Source: Branchiostoma lanceolatum (Eukaryota; Chordata; Leptocardii; Amphioxiformes; Branchiostomatidae). From it: a DNA stretch of 64,000 nucleotides. Made by a program: the position numbers and the translations under genes. The stretch covers positions 31,147,458 through 31,211,457 of the forward strand of contig NC_089722.1 of NCBI RefSeq assembly GCF_035083965.1, in the 5' to 3' direction. This document shows positions 58,044 to 64,000 of the stretch, piece by piece. Position 1 is the first letter of the stretch, and every line of letters starts with the position of its first letter. Below the pieces are notes generated by a model. That model was not told where the DNA came from, searched no databases, and saw nothing but the letters and a program-made list of their open reading frames with translations.

Positions 58044-58250
58044 AGCCCCCCTCTCACTGGATCCGCGGCACGCTGGCGGCGTCGCTGCGTCCTAAACTAG
58101 ATTTGTGTTACCCCTGATTTTATAATGGGAATATGATTCAATACGTGCAAGTATGACCAAAAAGACAACAAGACACACAAAGCTTATAAAGATTCGCTTT
58201 TTTGACGATGAAATTCGTTGAGTGTTTTGTCAATTCGATCGGCCGCAGCG
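58044..58250. mobile_element. Partial second copy of the AGCCCCCC MITE
   Basis: Follows 53894-54103 closely (AGCCCCCCTCTCACTGGATC, TTATAATGGGAATAT, GATGAAATTCGTTG) with a 27-base insertion, but the right arm ends at CCGCAGCGAC and then differs. Confidence 0.8.
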
Positions 58251-58734
58251 ACAATTTGGCAAAATAATGTCGCCGACACGATTTGGAATGCAACTTTTTT
58301 TCTTGATATACTTCATAAGCGACATGATGTCTATATTTTAATTTCTAGTTTGGCGGGAACTTATCCATGCTTAATTTCAACTTATTTTCTTGCATGCCGG
58401 GAGAAAAAGTACTCTATCCGAAGCGACCCATGGCGAAACTCCATTAGAAGGTTAAGGTATGGGCAAAAAGTCCGGAGTGTCGCCGGATGGGTCACTGAAC
58501 GGTCTCGTGACAAAAAAAAACAACGAGGGAGGGTGGGTGGGTGGTTGCTAGCTTCGCCGAACTTCCTTTACCTTACCCCACAAGGCTCATTCACAGCGCC
58601 CACCTAAGTTACTCGACTTATTCGAACGGAGACGACTTATTCTGACGACGGTACAAATAAGATCCCTCCTCCGCACCTGGAAATAGCCAACTCGACCTCC
58701 AAACAGGCCAGGAACGAAAACCAACCACCCCTGA

Positions 58735-58772
58735 GTCCCCCCCCCCCCCCCGAGTCCCCCCCCCCCCCCCCG
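58735..58772. repeat. C-rich homopolymer tract
   Basis: Two C runs of 12-16 bases separated by GAGT. Confidence 0.85.
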
Positions 58773-61227
<2,455 letters not shown>

Positions 61228-61608
61228 TATGTGGAGGAGGGGTTCCGATTTTTCTTCAGAACAGCGTTAATTGTGGACCATCTCTGGACTGAAAAACAAA
61301 CACTAAACGTTAATCTATCCTGCAGACCTTCTGCCTGCGTCAAAGGGAAATTCTACTCAATTGACCCACCTTTTGTCAAAAACAAACAGGAGCTAGCTTC
61401 TGCAGAAGGCTTCTGTTACAGTATGACATTACCTCGGTAAATAGAGTGTACTTTTTACATGTAGGTTCTAGCCCTCTTGACCTACCAAAGGTCAATGACA
61501 TGCATCAACATCAGGAGAGAAAGGCAGAAGGAACTCAGGTTACTTTTGTATAGGTGTTGAGGAATGGCAGGGGGGTCAAAACAAATATCGGGTGCATGCC
61601 CAATAGCC

Positions 61609-61766
61609 TCTACCAGGCACCACAGGTCGCTAGAAAAATAGCAGAGGTATGAGATTAGTCGCAAATTGTTTGTAACTCCTTTAGCGGACCAACTCCTTTG
61701 GCATGTTATCTGTCCATTTGGCCAGTTTCTACTATTTTTTTCCAGCGACCTGTGGAGCCTGGTAGA
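61609..61766. mobile_element. 158-bp MITE with ~33-bp TIRs
   Basis: TCTACCAGGCACCACAGGTC at the left is inverted as GACCTGTGGAGCCTGGTAGA at the right, continuing through the CGCT and AAAAATAG words. Confidence 0.8.
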
Positions 61767-62167
61767 CACACGTACGGCTCTGACTTCCTTTAAAAGACTC
61801 TTGAAGTAACGGAAATGAACAAAACGAACGGACACGGACCATGAACCAGATTGCGCCCTACCATATGTTGTATGTTGTAGCAATTGTATATTGTTGTACC
61901 ATAAAAAAAATAGGAACCGTATTTGAGGCAGTCCTATAATCGTGTAAATCTATTACTATGATCAGAAGAATGCGAAATCTATTGCGTCTTATGATGTCTT
62001 CTGAACAAATCTGTTCCACAGATTTCCAATTGCAAACAGGTATCAAAGAATTCTAAGAAGATGTTCAATGTATGTGTGAAAGCCATAATAATGATAATAA
62101 TGATAATGGTTTATTGGTCAGAAATTACATTATAATAATAATGGTTTATTTATTGGTCAGAAATTAC

Positions 62168-63433
62168 CCGTGCAATGGCAGCCTGTACTGAATTGCTGCA
62201 GGGTTTACAATCATATAATACAGAACAGATACATATTTGCTCCACACTTGCACTTTGTGGAACTGTCGCAAGGGTCTGGGCGACAGCCATTCCGCGCCAG
62301 CAGGTGACCTCAATACGACCTTCCCCAACCGAAGTCAGGTACCCATTCACACCTGGGTGGATACTAGTGAGGAAAGTCGTGTAAAGTGCCTTTCCCAAGG
62401 GCACAACATCAGGGCATATCGGGGTTTCGAACCCGGGACCTCTCGGTTCTAGGCGAAACACTCTTAGACTGCCATGTTCAGTCCCTTATCCTATTCTATA
62501 AAATTATCCATGGACAAACTCGACAATACTTAAGAGATTTGATACCACCCACAGTATCAGATTCCTCTTCCTACGACCTTCGCAATAAGTATAACCTTCA
62601 GTTGTTAAAGTGTACCACAACTCGCTTTAAGAAATCATTCATACCTTATGCTACGTATCATTGGAACAACCTTACCTTGGCAGATCGATCATTAAGTCTT
62701 CCTCATTTTAAGAAAACAATGATCAAATCTGTGCGCCCTGTATCTGTCCCATATTTCAACACTGGTCCTCGTTACACCTGCGCTCTTCTCACTCGTTTCC
62801 GTCTTGGTACTTTCAGTTTAAACTTCAATTTGTACACTCGCAACCTAGTTACCAGTCCTGCTTGTACCTGTGGCCATCCTTGTGAAAGTATTTCTCATTA
62901 CTTCTTGTACTGCCCTAACTACACTCAACACCGTTCCTTACTCTTCAGTAATTTAGAAAATCTGGTAGGTTCAGTCATAAATCTCAATAATCTCTCGGAT
63001 GATGTTCTAATTCAATTACTGCTTAAAGGCTTACCCTTCCTTTCGAATTCAAACAATGTCAAACTCTTACAGCATGTCCAACTTTTCATTATACAATCCA
63101 AAAGATTTGAGTAGTAAACCACCATCCTACCAGTCTTGTAGTACCTGTCCACATATTTATCTGTTTATTGATTTCAATTTTTCTTACATTTAATGATTTC
63201 TGTTATGTAGTTTATTTGAGATAATTTGTTGCTCTTATGCTTTGCATGTCCGCACCTGTTTTTTTTTATTTTCAGTATTTGTAAAATTTGTTTTGTTATT
63301 CTGTAATGTATTCTGTCGATGACGACATGAAAATAAGCTGTAAGCTTGAGTCTGTCGTCATCATGTCTTGTATGTAAATGTTGCAATAAAAAAATAAAAA
63401 AAAGACTACCGATTGCGCCACACGATTCCCGTA
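62168..63433 (-). mobile_element. SINE interrupted by a LINE insertion
   Basis: On the minus strand the tRNA head starts near 63433 (GAATCGTGTGGCGCAATCGG), is broken at 63404-62471, and resumes with CTAAGAGTG, the B box GGTTCGAAACCCC and the GGAAAGGCACTTTACACGAC block. The word AATGGTTTATT plus TGGTCAGAAATTAC is doubled just beyond its 3' end (62105-62167). Confidence 0.75.
62471..63403 (+). mobile_element. 5'-truncated LINE (RT C-terminus) nested in SINE
   Basis: The frame to 63114 encodes the region downstream of a CR1/L2-like reverse transcriptase: LILFYKIIHGQTRQYL, YDLRNKYNLQLLKCTTTRF, FIPYATYHWNNL, then CTCGHPCESISHYFLYC, a C-x-C...H...C zinc-knuckle-like motif. The 3' UTR ends in A-rich sequence (ATAAAAAAATAAAAAAAA). 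GACT flanks both sides (62467-62470 and 63404-63407), the apparent target duplication. Confidence 0.82.
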
Positions 63434-63639
63434 CTTCCCTAGATGGTGCAAAGCGGCGCAATCACTGCAAATTACTTTTTTCTGAATTTTAATCATGTAC
63501 ATTGTTGGCAACACTGCGATTTCCAATGAAGTTATCATGTACCTGATTCGGAGCCGAAGCTGAGAATGAGAAATTCCGGACACGGCCGTTTTGTTTGTAG
63601 ATGTCACGTATTTAAAGAGAGACTATAATCACTTTACTA

Positions 63640-63985
63640 GCCACCTATTGACCATCAACTGACAACCCATTATGTTTGTTCAGATACTTTTGTCCATTAA
63701 GTTTGATTTGATTATATGACGTATTACTCCAATGTATTGCCATTTTCTGATGTTTATTTTGACCTCTGACCTCTCAACATCATTTGTTTCCTTTTGTTGA
63801 ATGATTTCAGTGCTATCGTTTGACATATTGATTTGTTCTGTATTCACTCCTTTGTTTAATCAGTATTTCATGTTATGACCTTTATTTATTATCTGTAATG
63901 TAAGGAATCCCTTGGAAATCAGTTACTGTTAACTGAAGGGGCTACCCTAAAGATTGGTAAATAAATAAATAAATAAATTTTGCAT
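63640..63985 (+). mobile_element. LINE 3' end (CR1/L2-like)
   Basis: A 3' UTR-like segment ending GGGGCTACCCTAAAGATTGG followed by TAAATAAATAAATAAATAAA. A GGGCTACCCT hairpin-like end plus short AATA repeats is typical of CR1/L2-like elements. No coding part is included. Confidence 0.55.
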
Positions 63986-64000
63986 CTCACGTCAGTGTGA

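Overview
The window looks like animal genomic DNA from an invertebrate deuterostome, most likely a lancelet (Branchiostoma-like cephalochordate). This is inferred from GT-AG split genes with short exons, a short-chain-collagen-C4-type secreted protein, an FBA-type F-box protein, a TMD0-bearing ABCB half transporter, and very dense small inverted-repeat transposons, tRNA-derived SINEs and 5'-truncated LINEs. No bacterial, plasmid, phage or CRISPR features are present.

Layout. 1-2 kb: a repeat fragment and one probable terminal coding exon (1750-1923, +) whose C-terminus resembles the tail motif of cytoplasmic intermediate-filament proteins. 4.9-8.2 kb (-): a decayed BTB-BACK-Kelch gene with two frameshifts and no BTB start, plus a second Kelch C-terminal fragment. 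9.4-11.9 kb: a ~190-bp satellite whose units alternate between two subtypes; it directly abuts a 5'-truncated MULE-type transposase relic (11.9-13.4 kb). 14.1-16.05 kb: a 5'-truncated non-LTR retrotransposon. 16.18-18.52 kb (+): an intact four-exon F-box/FBA gene (286 aa). 22.27-38.76 kb (-): an intact 17-exon ABCB-type half ABC transporter (801 aa) whose introns carry at least nine transposon-derived insertions, including a 2.6-kb inverted-repeat element filled by a 103-bp minisatellite. 38.8-44.5 kb: intergenic DNA with several miniature transposons. 44.54-49.06 kb (+): a four-exon, two-TM, double-PPxY membrane protein (248 aa). 50.62-53.63 kb (+): a four-exon secreted coiled-coil/short-chain-collagen-C4-like protein (245 aa). 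54.67-55.69 kb (+): a two-exon nucleoredoxin/tryparedoxin-like protein (150 aa). 57.77 kb (+): first exon of a small secreted peptide. 58-64 kb: repeats, including a LINE 3' end nested in a SINE with a visible target duplication.

The genes do not form an operon or an obvious pathway; they are independent eukaryotic loci. Exon models were built by hand from reading frame, GT-AG signals and codon phase. Five models close in phase from ATG to stop (F-box, ABCB, PPxY, collagen-like, nucleoredoxin-like), which is strong internal evidence. The most unusual features are structural: the alternating satellite, the TIR element with an internal minisatellite, a near-perfect 88-bp intronic hairpin, and local duplications of splice acceptors.
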